From contig NZ_JPEO01000003.1 in the NCBI RefSeq assembly GCF_000753795.1, forward strand, positions 248,001 to 312,000: a stretch of DNA of 64,000 nucleotides, read 5' to 3'. The position numbers and the translations under genes are program-made. Every line of letters begins with the position of its first letter. Within the stretch, counting starts at the first letter, position 1. Below, piece by piece: positions 46,822-55,693 of this stretch. This stretch comes from Shewanella mangrovi (GTDB lineage: Bacteria; Pseudomonadota; Gammaproteobacteria; Enterobacterales; Shewanellaceae). Under the pieces are notes generated by a model, which saw nothing but the letters and a program-made list of their open reading frames with translations, was not told the origin of the DNA and did not search any database.

Positions 46822-47844
46822 TTAGCCCATCACTTCTTCAGCATAGAGACGGTAATCAATCGCGCCGTCGGCCATCATGCGTCGGATTAGCTGCATAATC
46901 TCAAAGCGCGCGGCTTCGACTTTGCGCACGGGTTGTGGTGCCAGGTTGTTCAGTTGTTGCTGATATACCTGTGCCAAACGTTTCGGTAATGACGACAACA
47001 TGGCACTGATAAACTCTGGCTTAGCGCCTTTGAGCGCCACAATCCACAGTTCATCAGAGATCTCATTCATCAGTTCAGCACGAACTTCTTCCGTTTGATG
47101 CTGCAGCGTATCGAAGTCGAACATTCGCTCTTCGATGGCGTTGGCCGTCTCGGTATCATGTTGTTTCAACATGGTGATAATTTCGGCTTTGTTACCGTTG
47201 TAGCGGTTAACGATCTCCGCCACTTTCTCGACGCCGTTTAGGCGCGCACCAGATTGATTGCCGACAAATTCAATACAGCGCTCCAGCGTAAAGCGCAGAT
47301 CATCAATGACGTGCTCACTGACTTCACGTAAACCCGCAATACGAAACAGCAGGTCTTCATGGCGTTCTTTGGGTAATAAGCTGATAACAGCCGAGCTTTG
47401 CTCCGGCGGTAAAAATGCCAGCATCAACGCTTGCATCTGCGAATGTTCCTGCTCGAGGAAGCGAGCGATCAGCTCGGCGGGGATCCATTCCAAACGGCGA
47501 ATTTCATCCACCAGAGAGTTGCCATAGATATCATCCAGCATGCCGCGCGCCAGTTTGCGGCCAACCGCCTTATCGAGCGCCTTTTCCAGATAACGACGCG
47601 AAGCACCGCTCACGCCACTTTCAATGCGATAGCTATCAAAAAAATGGCTCAGCGTTTGTGTCATATCCTCTTGCGAGACATGGGCAATTTTCGCCATACG
47701 TTCCGACAATGCTTGCACTTCAGTGCGCCCTAAACGGCGGATCACATTCGCGGCATTATCTTCCCCCATGCTCAGCAACAAGATGGCGGCTTGATCCAGT
47801 TCAGACATCTGCTGTCTGTTGAGTTCAGGACTTTCTGGTTTCAA
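46822..47844 (-). CDS. fliG: Flagellar motor switch protein FliG, lateral system
   Basis: C-ring component that bears the stator-interacting torque helix. A 340-aa FliG with three domains; AAILLLSMGEDNAANVIRRLG opens the N-domain, EHSQMQALMLAFLPPEQSSAVISLLP marks the middle EHPQ-like region, and the C-domain ends VRKVEAARFEIMQLIRRMMADGAID. The start used is TTG 47844 with GGGGA 7 nt upstream inside fliF; an ATG at 47808 without clear ribosome site would give 328 aa. Confidence 0.93.
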   Translation of the reverse strand: MKPESPELNRQQMSELDQAAILLLSMGEDNAANVIRRLGRTEVQALSERMAKIAHVSQEDMTQTLSHFFDSYRIESGVSGASRRYLEKALDKAVGRKLARGMLDDIYGNSLVDEIRRLEWIPAELIARFLEQEHSQMQALMLAFLPPEQSSAVISLLPKERHEDLLFRIAGLREVSEHVIDDLRFTLERCIEFVGNQSGARLNGVEKVAEIVNRYNGNKAEIITMLKQHDTETANAIEERMFDFDTLQHQTEEVRAELMNEISDELWIVALKGAKPEFISAMLSSLPKRLAQVYQQQLNNLAPQPVRKVEAARFEIMQLIRRMMADGAIDYRLYAEEVMG

Positions 47845-49618
47845 TTTCGATTCCCCGTTCTACCCAAGTTTTGATAACAGCCGTCACACGTTCAGATTCT
47901 TTGTTGGCCAAGTACTGCATATGCGCGACTTGTTCTTCAAACAGCGCGCCCGCTTCAGGTAACGCCATGGTTTGCAGTTGCTCATCACGCGTCAATTCAC
48001 CGCTTTTCGCGGTTTGATTATCAGGGGTTAACTGAGACTCAGCGCCGCCAGTTGACGTAGCCGAAGGCGCCGCGGTAACTGTGCGCTCATTGCTGGTGTC
48101 CGCAAGTTGCATCTCATGGCTGGCACGTCGTCCTTTTACCAAATGGTTAACCAAGGGGCGCACGCCGAAGAAAATCAATGCCAGCGCGATTAAGGTGCCA
48201 AACAGGTAGCGAGCATATTCACCGATCATCGGCAATTGCCACCAAGGCGTGACTTCGGCAACGGCGTTAATGTCCTGCTGCACAAACGGGAAGGTAGAGA
48301 TATTGAATTTGTCGCCACGCGCTTCATCAAAACCAGTGGCGGTTTTCACCACATTGCCCAGAGACGCCAGTTGCACTTCTGTCCATCCTGAACTTTGGTT
48401 TTGCCCATCGGCACTCACAGTTTTAACGGCATCATTCACCAGCACTGAGACACTGATGGATTTCAGGCGTCCGACTTCATATTGGGTGTGAGTAACAGAG
48501 CGGCCACTATCGAACTTACGTTGCGATTCTTGGCGCTGATTGGTGCGCCCGGCATCATTCGTGGCTTGGCCATTCTGATTTTGTGGCTGTTGTGGATTGG
48601 CGGCTGCTGGCGGTTGGTTTGCCAAAGAACCGGGGATCCCCATTGCCAGTTGATCTTCGCTGGTGCCCGATTTGGTATTTTCCGACAGCACCACAGTGTT
48701 AGGGTCTAAGGTTTGTTTGGTTTCTTCTACGACGTTGAAATCGACGTCAGCGGAGACCTGAATACGGTAATTGCCCTCACCCACGATTGGCAACAGCATG
48801 ATGGCGGCGCGCTGTTCAATATTGCGCTCCAGCTTGTCGATAAACTGCAACTTCTTACTGGATTCCTTACCGACGGGCGAGGTATCAAACAGTTCCGCCG
48901 TCAGCAGTTCGCCTTTTTGGTCGACAACGGAGACCGAGCGCGGATCTAGACCAGGCACGCTGCCAACCACCAAACTGACAATCGCTTCGACTTGCTGCTG
49001 TTTCAGTTCATAACCAGGCGCAAGATCCACCATCACAGAGGCTGAGGCTTGTTCCTCTTTGCGACCAATAAACAAACTACGTTTAGGAATGGCCAGATGC
49101 ACCCGCGCATTTTGAATACCGGACATATTCATAATGGTGCGGGCTAGTTCGCCTTCCAACGCATGCTGGTACTGTTTAGTTTCCATAAACTGGCTAGCGC
49201 CCATTTTGACCTTATCAGACAAGCTGTTGAGGCCATCAGGTAAGGCAGCTTTGATCCCGCGCGCGGCTAAGGTAATACGGGCATCCGCGAGTTTCTCTTG
49301 TGGTACCATGATATTGCCGGTGTCGGTATCAATGCGGAATGGGAATTTTTCGTTATCGAGGATCTCAAGAATGCTGGCCTTATCGTAATGCTCCTGATTG
49401 CCATAGAGCGGCACGTAATTTTTGGCGGAGGTCCATAAAATAATCACAATGGCGGCGGCAACTAATGTCGCCAGTAAGGCAATCGAAGCCAGACTACGAT
49501 CACCGTTTTGCGGCCAACCAAAACGTCCGGAGAGATTGACAACTTTCTCGCGCAAGCCGGTGTTATTGCGGCTAGCGCCAAAGTTTGCTGCGTCTTTCGT
49601 CGCGACTACGTCTTTCAT
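47825..49618 (-). CDS. fliF: Flagellar MS-ring protein FliF, lateral system
   Basis: Forms the MS ring and houses the export gate. At 597 aa it has a transmembrane helix at about 44-64 (LATLVAAAIVIILW), the ring-building YscJ/FliF domain (YVPLYGNQEHYDKASILEILD, RVHLAIPKRSLF), a disordered Gln/Asn-rich loop, and a second helix (about 455-475). The last residues bind FliG. fliG overlaps the 3' end by 20 bp. Confidence 0.96.
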   Translation of the reverse strand: MKDVVATKDAANFGASRNNTGLREKVVNLSGRFGWPQNGDRSLASIALLATLVAAAIVIILWTSAKNYVPLYGNQEHYDKASILEILDNEKFPFRIDTDTGNIMVPQEKLADARITLAARGIKAALPDGLNSLSDKVKMGASQFMETKQYQHALEGELARTIMNMSGIQNARVHLAIPKRSLFIGRKEEQASASVMVDLAPGYELKQQQVEAIVSLVVGSVPGLDPRSVSVVDQKGELLTAELFDTSPVGKESSKKLQFIDKLERNIEQRAAIMLLPIVGEGNYRIQVSADVDFNVVEETKQTLDPNTVVLSENTKSGTSEDQLAMGIPGSLANQPPAAANPQQPQNQNGQATNDAGRTNQRQESQRKFDSGRSVTHTQYEVGRLKSISVSVLVNDAVKTVSADGQNQSSGWTEVQLASLGNVVKTATGFDEARGDKFNISTFPFVQQDINAVAEVTPWWQLPMIGEYARYLFGTLIALALIFFGVRPLVNHLVKGRRASHEMQLADTSNERTVTAAPSATSTGGAESQLTPDNQTAKSGELTRDEQLQTMALPEAGALFEEQVAHMQYLANKESERVTAVIKTWVERGIEIETRKS

Positions 49619-49627
49619 CTACTCTTC

Positions 49628-49939
49628 CTACAGCGACATATGCATAACGTCGTCGAGACCATCAAGCACTTTGTTGCGAACTTCCATCAGCATGTTAAAG
49701 CTCAAGCTGGCCTTTTGACTGGTGATCATGGTGCCGACCACATCCTGTGACTCACCCGTGTCCACCGCGCGCATCATATCGGCAGCTAAGTTTTGCTGAG
49801 CATTGATATCGTGGATCACTGTCATAAAATCTTGTTTAAAACCACCATTCTGGGCTGGCGCAATCTCATCGCCTTTGGCGATCTGTTCCATGCTATTCAT
49901 GCGGCTCAGCAATAAGCTCTGAGTTTCAATTGAATTCAT
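49628..49939 (-). CDS. fliE: Flagellar hook-basal body adaptor FliE, lateral system
   Basis: A 103-aa rod adaptor between the MS ring and the rod. The conserved C-terminal block DVVGTMITSQKASLSFNMLMEVRNKVLDGLDDVMHMSL is clear FliE. It follows lafK by 13 nt and precedes fliF by 9 nt. Start ATG at 49939. Confidence 0.95.
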   Translation of the reverse strand: MNSIETQSLLLSRMNSMEQIAKGDEIAPAQNGGFKQDFMTVIHDINAQQNLAADMMRAVDTGESQDVVGTMITSQKASLSFNMLMEVRNKVLDGLDDVMHMSL

Positions 49940-49952
49940 TTTTTGTCCCTAA

Positions 49953-51260
49953 TTAAGATGCGATGGCATCAATATCAATGCCCACTTCACGCATGGCGGC
50001 GAGCTTATAACGCAACGCCCGTGTACTCATCCCCAGCGCTTCCGCTGTGCGACTACGGTGACCATTAAAGCGTTGTAATAAATCGTAAATGTAATCAAAC
50101 TCAGCTTGCTTTTTGGTATGACGTAAACGTGTACGCCCAGCATCAGGCTGCGGTACAACGGCAATCGGCAGCCCTAAATCTTCCGCCTGTAATTCCATAC
50201 CACGCGCCATAACCAAGGCGCGCTGCATAACGTTTTCCAACTCGCGGACGTTCCCCGGCCAGTTGTAGGCCAGCAGAGTGTCGCGAGCGCCACTGCTTAA
50301 CAGGTATTTATCCTGGCCATACTTTTTAATGAAGTGTTGCGCCAACGGCAGTACATCTTCCATGCGCTCCCGTAATGCAGGCCAACGCAGCGGCAGCACA
50401 TCGAGGCGATAAAAGAGGTCTTCACGGAAAAGCCCCTGCGCCACGAGCTCACGCAGATCTTTGTTACAGCAGGCGATAATGCGCAGATTCAGCCGGATTT
50501 TTTGATGGCTACCAACACGTTCGACTTCACGCTCCTGCAGCACGCGCAGCAATTTGCTCTGCAAACCCAGAGGCAATTCGGAAATTTCATCCAGTAGTAA
50601 GGTGCCGCCGTTAGCCAGTTCGAACTTACCCGCCACCGCATTCACCGCTCCGGTAAAGGCGCCTTTAGCATGGCCAAACAACATGGCTTCCAGCATGTTC
50701 TCAGGAATAGCCGCGCAGTTAACCGCCACAAATGGCTTATCGCTACGCGGGGATGTTTGATGAATAAACTGGGCAAGCTTTTCTTTACCGGTGCCAGACT
50801 CACCCTGAATACAGATGGTAGTGCCGTTAGTTTGTGCCGCGCGGTTGGCCAAACGCAGCACCTGTTGGCTCACCTGCGATACCGCGACCATGTCACCGAT
50901 GTTTTGCCGCATAAAATGGGCATCACGGATAGAGGTAAATAACTGAGATTCAGTAAATGGATAGAGCAAATAATCAATTGCGCCACAAGCCAACGCTTTA
51001 GATGCCAGCGCACTTTGACCAGATTCGACAATCACAATCATCGGTGTCGAAGGAAACTTAGCACGAACCGCGGTGACCCAAGTTTCAACATGCTCCGCTG
51101 AATTAACAAAATCGATAAAAATAATATCGGGTGTTTTTGAAACATCGTCTAATTGATCATGCTTTGCATAAATAAGCGATAAAGACTCTCGACTAAAACA
51201 CTCCAGCATGCCTGCCTTTGGGCGTTTATTCGCTAGCCATAACACATATTGACTATTCAT
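49953..51260 (-). CDS. lafK: Sigma-54-dependent lateral flagellar activator (LafK-like)
   Basis: A 435-aa bacterial enhancer-binding protein, expected master activator of the lateral flagellar genes with RpoN. The N-terminal receiver-like domain (1-115) has an Asp at 50 (IIFIDF) but lacks the usual acidic pair near the start (VLWLANKRP), so phosphorylation is doubtful. The AAA+ domain has Walker A GESGTGKE (153-160), the sigma-54 contact loop GAFTGA (200-205) and LLLDEIS. A Fis-type HTH (about 400-430, SRTAEALGMSTRALRYKL) ends the protein. ATGA overlap with motY couples its translation to motY and places it under the c-di-GMP riboswitch. Confidence 0.94.
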   Translation of the reverse strand: MNSQYVLWLANKRPKAGMLECFSRESLSLIYAKHDQLDDVSKTPDIIFIDFVNSAEHVETWVTAVRAKFPSTPMIVIVESGQSALASKALACGAIDYLLYPFTESQLFTSIRDAHFMRQNIGDMVAVSQVSQQVLRLANRAAQTNGTTICIQGESGTGKEKLAQFIHQTSPRSDKPFVAVNCAAIPENMLEAMLFGHAKGAFTGAVNAVAGKFELANGGTLLLDEISELPLGLQSKLLRVLQEREVERVGSHQKIRLNLRIIACCNKDLRELVAQGLFREDLFYRLDVLPLRWPALRERMEDVLPLAQHFIKKYGQDKYLLSSGARDTLLAYNWPGNVRELENVMQRALVMARGMELQAEDLGLPIAVVPQPDAGRTRLRHTKKQAEFDYIYDLLQRFNGHRSRTAEALGMSTRALRYKLAAMREVGIDIDAIAS

Positions 51261-52135
51261 TTTTTCACCACATTATTTTTGCGAATAAGCCTTACTGTTA
51301 CCCTTCGATTTAGATTTTTATTAACATCTTGATTATTTACGATGGGGTAACGGCTTCCATGCGCTCTTACTTCTAATAATGAGGAATCCATTCCATACTC
51401 CACTAATCGAGCCGCTACATCATCAGCACGTTGCTGAGATAACACTCGGTTAGCAGTATTATTTCCGACGCTATCTGTATAGCCATCAATTAACACTTTT
51501 GTTACATTTTCATCCAATGAAATATAACGAACAATATGCTGCAACATTTGCAGATCTTTATTTTTATCAATACTGCTTTTGCCAGTATCAAAATAAAAAA
51601 CACTTTCTCTTGCGCTATTCCAAGAAATAGGAGCCATCTGCGCTAAGCATTGGCGAAAACTAACGACAGCATCGGCCCCATGAGTGTTAGTAAACACAAT
51701 GTTTTTGGGTTGCTGTTGCTGTAAATATGAAAATGACAGCCAATCGCCAGCGGCAATCCCCTCTAACACATCACTGCTAACACCATAAAATTTAGCTTTT
51801 GAATCAGCAAATTGGCTTGTTGAAAGGATAGGCATTGGAACATCAGCATTGGCTTTCCAGTCAGCATGCTGAATGCTGACCGATGGCGATGTGACCTTAG
51901 CATCGGGATGATCAAGCTGTAACACGACAGCGGTTTCATCCTCGGGTTCACGAATAACGGAAACTGTCGCCACGCCTGCTATTTTTTGAATAATACGGCA
52001 TTCGAAACTGTTGGTTTCAATGTCCCACGCGCCGCGCTCATATGCCTGTTTCCACTGTTCTACCGCATGAACATTGGGAATAAAAAGACAAACGAGAGCA
52101 AGCACGCCAACACATTTAGAATTGGCTGCAAACAT
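51257..52135 (-). CDS. motY: MotY-like stator-assembly protein, lateral system
   Basis: A 292-aa periplasmic protein. The signal peptide (about 1-23) is followed by a MotY N-terminal domain, and then an OmpA-like peptidoglycan-binding domain (about 165-285) with VLIDGYTDSVGNNTANRVLSQQRADDVAARL and NRRVTVRLIR. MotY forms the T ring that holds stators. Start is ATG at 52135 (a TTG precedes it directly). It is the first gene after the riboswitch leader and overlaps lafK by 4 bp. In lateral systems of Vibrio and Aeromonas a MotY is likewise encoded next to lafK. Confidence 0.9.
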   Translation of the reverse strand: MFAANSKCVGVLALVCLFIPNVHAVEQWKQAYERGAWDIETNSFECRIIQKIAGVATVSVIREPEDETAVVLQLDHPDAKVTSPSVSIQHADWKANADVPMPILSTSQFADSKAKFYGVSSDVLEGIAAGDWLSFSYLQQQQPKNIVFTNTHGADAVVSFRQCLAQMAPISWNSARESVFYFDTGKSSIDKNKDLQMLQHIVRYISLDENVTKVLIDGYTDSVGNNTANRVLSQQRADDVAARLVEYGMDSSLLEVRAHGSRYPIVNNQDVNKNLNRRVTVRLIRKNNVVKK

Positions 52136-52156
52136 CAATTTTCCATTGCATTTATT

Positions 52157-52175
52157 TTGAGCCTACCTGGCTCAA
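52157..52175. promoter_or_regulatory. Hairpin in the motY leader, possible expression platform
   Basis: TTGAGCC and GGCTCAA make a 7-bp stem with a 5-nt loop, 21 nt ahead of the motY ATG on the minus strand. It could act with the aptamer to control ribosome access. On the plus strand it is followed by T5-A-T5, so it might instead stop antisense transcription. Confidence 0.4.
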
Positions 52176-52202
52176 TTTTTATTTTTAATACAGCAGAAGG
52201 GG

Positions 52203-52219
52203 AAAAAAGGAGAGACTCC
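52203..52219 (-). terminator. Weak terminator-like element in the motY leader
   Basis: On the minus strand GGAG-TCT-CTCC (4-bp stem) is followed immediately by T6, 16 nt after the aptamer. The stem is short, so it may only work if combined with other parts of the leader. It is a candidate for the transcriptional expression platform of the riboswitch. Confidence 0.3.
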
Positions 52220-52229
52220 AGATGACCAC

Positions 52230-52340
52230 TTGCCGCTAAGTTAATGTAACCCCGCTATCGTATCTATCATTGAAAGACTTAGACCGGAGGTTTTGCGTCC
52301 CAAGCTTTCGCTTGGTTTGCTAGTTAATTTTCTTAGCAAC
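52230..52340 (-). ncRNA. Cyclic-di-GMP-I (GEMM-I) riboswitch aptamer upstream of motY-lafK
   Basis: The minus strand carries the GEMM-I core in the right order. GCAAACC (52314-52320) leads into a P2 stem CCAAGC-GAAA-GCTTGG with a GAAA tetraloop (52300-52315). Then come GGACGCAAAACC (tetraloop receptor side), TCCGGTCTAA, a variable P3 tip and TAGCGGGGTTAC (52246-52257). The same blocks occur in the V. cholerae Vc2 aptamer. An outer helix GCTAAG/CTTAGC plus TTAA/TTAA closes the element (P1). The aptamer ends about 97 nt before the motY start codon. The family is known to bind c-di-GMP; on or off direction cannot be told from sequence. Confidence 0.88.
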
Positions 52341-52385
52341 CATCTTTGGCAGAAGGTTACAGACTGACAAATATTTGGCTAAATT

Positions 52386-52391
52386 ATTATA
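52386..52391 (-). promoter_or_regulatory. Candidate -10 box ahead of the riboswitch
   Basis: A perfect TATAAT lies about 45 nt upstream of the aptamer on the minus strand, in the AT-rich gap after flhA. No -35 box stands at 16-18 nt spacing, and I see no GG/GC sigma-54 element. An activator-dependent or weak promoter is possible. Confidence 0.3.
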
Positions 52392-52475
52392 TTCGTCAGT
52401 TACGTTCAAGATTGTTACATCAAATTTTTACATTTTTAATTCAGATGTTTATTTTGTAAACCATTTATGTGATAT

Positions 52476-54545
52476 CTATCCCAAATTCCCCAAAATATCG
52501 ACGCGAATATTGTCGGGCACCTCGTTATAGGATAAGACCGCCAAATTATTTTGGGTAAAGGTACGGGCGTATCTTGCTAATAATGGTCGTAGCTGCGGTA
52601 CAACGACTAATACTGGGTTAACCCCTTGCTGCTGCATTTGCTGCTGAATCACGGGCATCATACGCTGAAACTGCTGCAATAAATTGGGCGCCACCGGAAA
52701 ACTATCCAATGCAACCTTGCCAGCCTGCATCGCTTGGCTTAACGCACTCTGTAAAGTTTGCTCCAATTTGCTATCCAAACTGAATGCCGCCAGCTCCTCA
52801 CGTTCACCCATAAGTTGTCGGGTAATTGCGCGCTGTAGTGCACAACGCACATCGGCCGCCAGTAAAATCGGATCTTTGGTGACATCAGCACTGTCCACCA
52901 GCGTATTGGCGACCGTTACTGCATCTTTTATCGACACCAATTCCCGCAACAGATAACGAAAGACCTTGAGTTGAATGTTTTCGTTGAGCGCTTTTTCGAG
53001 TGCGCCAGCGAGATCCGGCGCAATCTCTTTCACACGTTGATTGAAGTGCTTAACATCTTCATAGGAGAACAACTCATCTAGCGCTCCTTTAATCACCTTT
53101 CCGGCATGGGTCGCAATGACAGTGGGTAAATCCACCACTGAGTACCCCATATTTAAGGCACGGGATTTCGCTTCCTCTTTAATCCATACCGCATTTAAGC
53201 CATACGCCGGATCTTTGGTGACTTCACCATCAATCTTGCTATAAACCTCACCGGTATCAAGCGCCAACATCTGATGCGGCTTAAGCACGCCGCTGGCAAT
53301 CGGAATACCGGACAACAGAATGCGATATTCCTGCGGATTGAGTTTGAGGTTGTCTTTAATACGCACTTCCGGCAATAAAAAGCCAAGCTGCTCACACAGA
53401 TTTTTGCGGATACCGCGCAGCGTCGTTACCAACTCTTCGCCTTTTTCTTTCTCAGCCATGTACACCAACATAAAGCCGAGCTCGATAGAAATGCGGTCAA
53501 CGTGGGGAATATCGGTCCAACGCAGTGACTGATTTTCACTTAGAGATTCGGTGAGTTTTTCCACCTCGTCCAAGGCATCGTCGGGGCGAGCTCGATGGAG
53601 TCGCCACGCAACATAAAACAAAATGACGGCAAAGGTGAGAAATGCCAGTGTTGGCATCCCTGGCACTATGCCCAACGCCACCATAATAAAGCCAGCGGTG
53701 GCCACTGTACGCGGTGAAGCCAATAGCTGCGCCCCGACCGCTTCCGACATATCTTCATCGTCGTTCATGCGAGTGACGATGATGGCAGAAGCGACAGCCA
53801 GCAACAGCGATGGGATCTGCGCCACAAGGCCGTCACCAATGGTCAGCAAGGCAAAGCGCTGAAAAGCTTCGCCCATACTTAAATCATGCTGGAATACGCC
53901 GATGCTGACACCACCGAGCAGGTTAATCACCAGAATGATTAAGCCGGCAATGGCGTCGCCACGCACATACTTAGACGCACCATCCATCGAGCCGTAAAAA
54001 TCGGCTTCGCGTGAAACCTCTGCACGGCGGGCCTTGGCTTGCTCAGGACCAATCAGGCCAGAGTTTAAGTCGGCATCAATCGCCATCTGCTTGCCGGGCA
54101 TCGCATCCAGCGTAAAGCGCGCGGCCACCTCAGAGATACGCTCGCCACCTTTGGTGATAACCACAAAGTTCATCACCATCAGAATAGCGAACACCACAAT
54201 ACCGACGACATAGTTACCGCCGATCACCACCTCACCAAAGGCTTGGATAACTTTACCGGCAACGTCAGCCCCCTCGTGACCGTGCAGCAGCACCACACGA
54301 GTCGAGGCGACGTTAAGCGTTAGCCGCATTAACGTGGCGACCAGCAAGATAGTTGGGAAAACAGAAAAATCCAGAGGCTTACGGCTGGACACCGCCACCA
54401 ACAACACCATGATGGATAACACGATGTTGAAGGTAAATAAGGTATCAAGCGCCCATGCTGGCAGCGGCAAAATGACCATGGCCAAAATGGCCAGCAGCAG
54501 CACTGGAATCGCTGTATAAGGTTTGGTGAGGTTACGCCAATTCAA
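52476..54545 (-). CDS. flhA: Flagellar export gate protein FlhA, lateral system
   Basis: Large export-gate subunit of the flagellar type III system. A 689-aa protein with about eight N-terminal helices (about 15-320), including the conserved FHIPEP-region sequence GGERISEVAARFTLDAMPGKQMAIDADLNSG, and a large cytoplasmic domain binding substrate-chaperone complexes. Last gene of the upstream block; the transcript would then reach the riboswitch gap. Confidence 0.97.
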   Translation of the reverse strand: MNWRNLTKPYTAIPVLLLAILAMVILPLPAWALDTLFTFNIVLSIMVLLVAVSSRKPLDFSVFPTILLVATLMRLTLNVASTRVVLLHGHEGADVAGKVIQAFGEVVIGGNYVVGIVVFAILMVMNFVVITKGGERISEVAARFTLDAMPGKQMAIDADLNSGLIGPEQAKARRAEVSREADFYGSMDGASKYVRGDAIAGLIILVINLLGGVSIGVFQHDLSMGEAFQRFALLTIGDGLVAQIPSLLLAVASAIIVTRMNDDEDMSEAVGAQLLASPRTVATAGFIMVALGIVPGMPTLAFLTFAVILFYVAWRLHRARPDDALDEVEKLTESLSENQSLRWTDIPHVDRISIELGFMLVYMAEKEKGEELVTTLRGIRKNLCEQLGFLLPEVRIKDNLKLNPQEYRILLSGIPIASGVLKPHQMLALDTGEVYSKIDGEVTKDPAYGLNAVWIKEEAKSRALNMGYSVVDLPTVIATHAGKVIKGALDELFSYEDVKHFNQRVKEIAPDLAGALEKALNENIQLKVFRYLLRELVSIKDAVTVANTLVDSADVTKDPILLAADVRCALQRAITRQLMGEREELAAFSLDSKLEQTLQSALSQAMQAGKVALDSFPVAPNLLQQFQRMMPVIQQQMQQQGVNPVLVVVPQLRPLLARYARTFTQNNLAVLSYNEVPDNIRVDILGNLG

Positions 54546-54562
54546 TGAAGATCTCCCACATA

Positions 54563-55693
54563 CTAATTTTTAATGAATTTCTTCGGGATCTGTAATTCAG
54601 GAAGCGGCGCTGGCTTTCCGCCCCGCCCCGCTTTATACGCTTGTAACTGCACCACATAGGTCAGCACATAGGCGACTGCGGCATAGAGTCCGGCAGGCAC
54701 CTCTTGATCAACCCGCGTAGACCAGTAAATGGCACGCGCGAGCATCGGAATTTCTAACACTTCTTTGTTATGTTGCTTGCCAATGGCACGGATCCGTAAT
54801 GCCATTTCGTCCATGCCTTTGGCTAACACATACGGTGCTTTCGCCTGCGACTCTGAGTAACGCAGTGCCACGGCAAAGTGAGTCGGGTTGGTGATGATCA
54901 CGTCAGCCTTGGGCACGCGCTCTTCAATACGGCGTTTAGAAAACTGGTATTGGATCTGACGAATACGGTTTTTAATCTGAGGGTTACCATCAGTCGACTT
55001 ACGTTCTTCTTTGACTTCCTGCCGCGTCATCTTGATCTTGTCTAATACCGACTTCATCTGAAATGGCACATCAATCGCGGCAACCAACAGCAGTAGGCTC
55101 GACATAATCATCAACGTCAGAAACAGCAGCTGCATGCCTTCTGATAAAGAAATCTGCAGCTCTTGACGTTGTAAGTCGATTAAGCGGCCGGTGAGTTGCT
55201 GTAAAAACAGCAATAAGCAGCCAAGTAACAGCACAATTTTGACTATCGATTTCAGTAGCTCCATCAGACTATTTTTGCTGAGAATCTTGGCGAGTCCCGT
55301 TAACGGATTAAGTCGCTTGCCCTTAAAGGACACTAAGTCTCCGGAAAAGATAGCGCCGCCGGGCAAGGACCCCGCTACCCACATCGCCACAAACAGCACT
55401 GTTAGCATCGGCAGTAGTGTCAGCATCATGTCGTGAATTGCATCGCTCAGCGCAATAGTCATCATGCTTTTATCAAAAACGACAGTGTGATTGAGCTGCA
55501 GGCTACGCTGCAGCACAGTGGTAAATAAGGTGCTAAACAGATCGGCAAACCACAGCATGGATGCCACACCAATGATAATCAGCACTGCGGTGTTTAATTC
55601 TCTGGAACGCGCGACCTGCCCCTCTTTGCGGGATTCTCGCAGGCGTCGTTCGGTGGGTTTTTCGGTTCTTTCTTGAGCTGAGTTCTCGGCCAT
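54563..55693 (-). CDS. flhB: Flagellar export switch protein FlhB, lateral system
   Basis: Export-gate subunit that switches substrate class by self-cleavage. It is 376 aa with four transmembrane helices (about 30-215). The cleavage motif N-PTH occurs in ADVIITNPTHFAVAL (near residue 264). The N-terminus SAQERTEKPTERRLRESRKEGQVARSREL is typical FlhB. It starts directly after the fliR stop codon. Confidence 0.96.
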   Translation of the reverse strand: MAENSAQERTEKPTERRLRESRKEGQVARSRELNTAVLIIIGVASMLWFADLFSTLFTTVLQRSLQLNHTVVFDKSMMTIALSDAIHDMMLTLLPMLTVLFVAMWVAGSLPGGAIFSGDLVSFKGKRLNPLTGLAKILSKNSLMELLKSIVKIVLLLGCLLLFLQQLTGRLIDLQRQELQISLSEGMQLLFLTLMIMSSLLLLVAAIDVPFQMKSVLDKIKMTRQEVKEERKSTDGNPQIKNRIRQIQYQFSKRRIEERVPKADVIITNPTHFAVALRYSESQAKAPYVLAKGMDEMALRIRAIGKQHNKEVLEIPMLARAIYWSTRVDQEVPAGLYAAVAYVLTYVVQLQAYKAGRGGKPAPLPELQIPKKFIKN

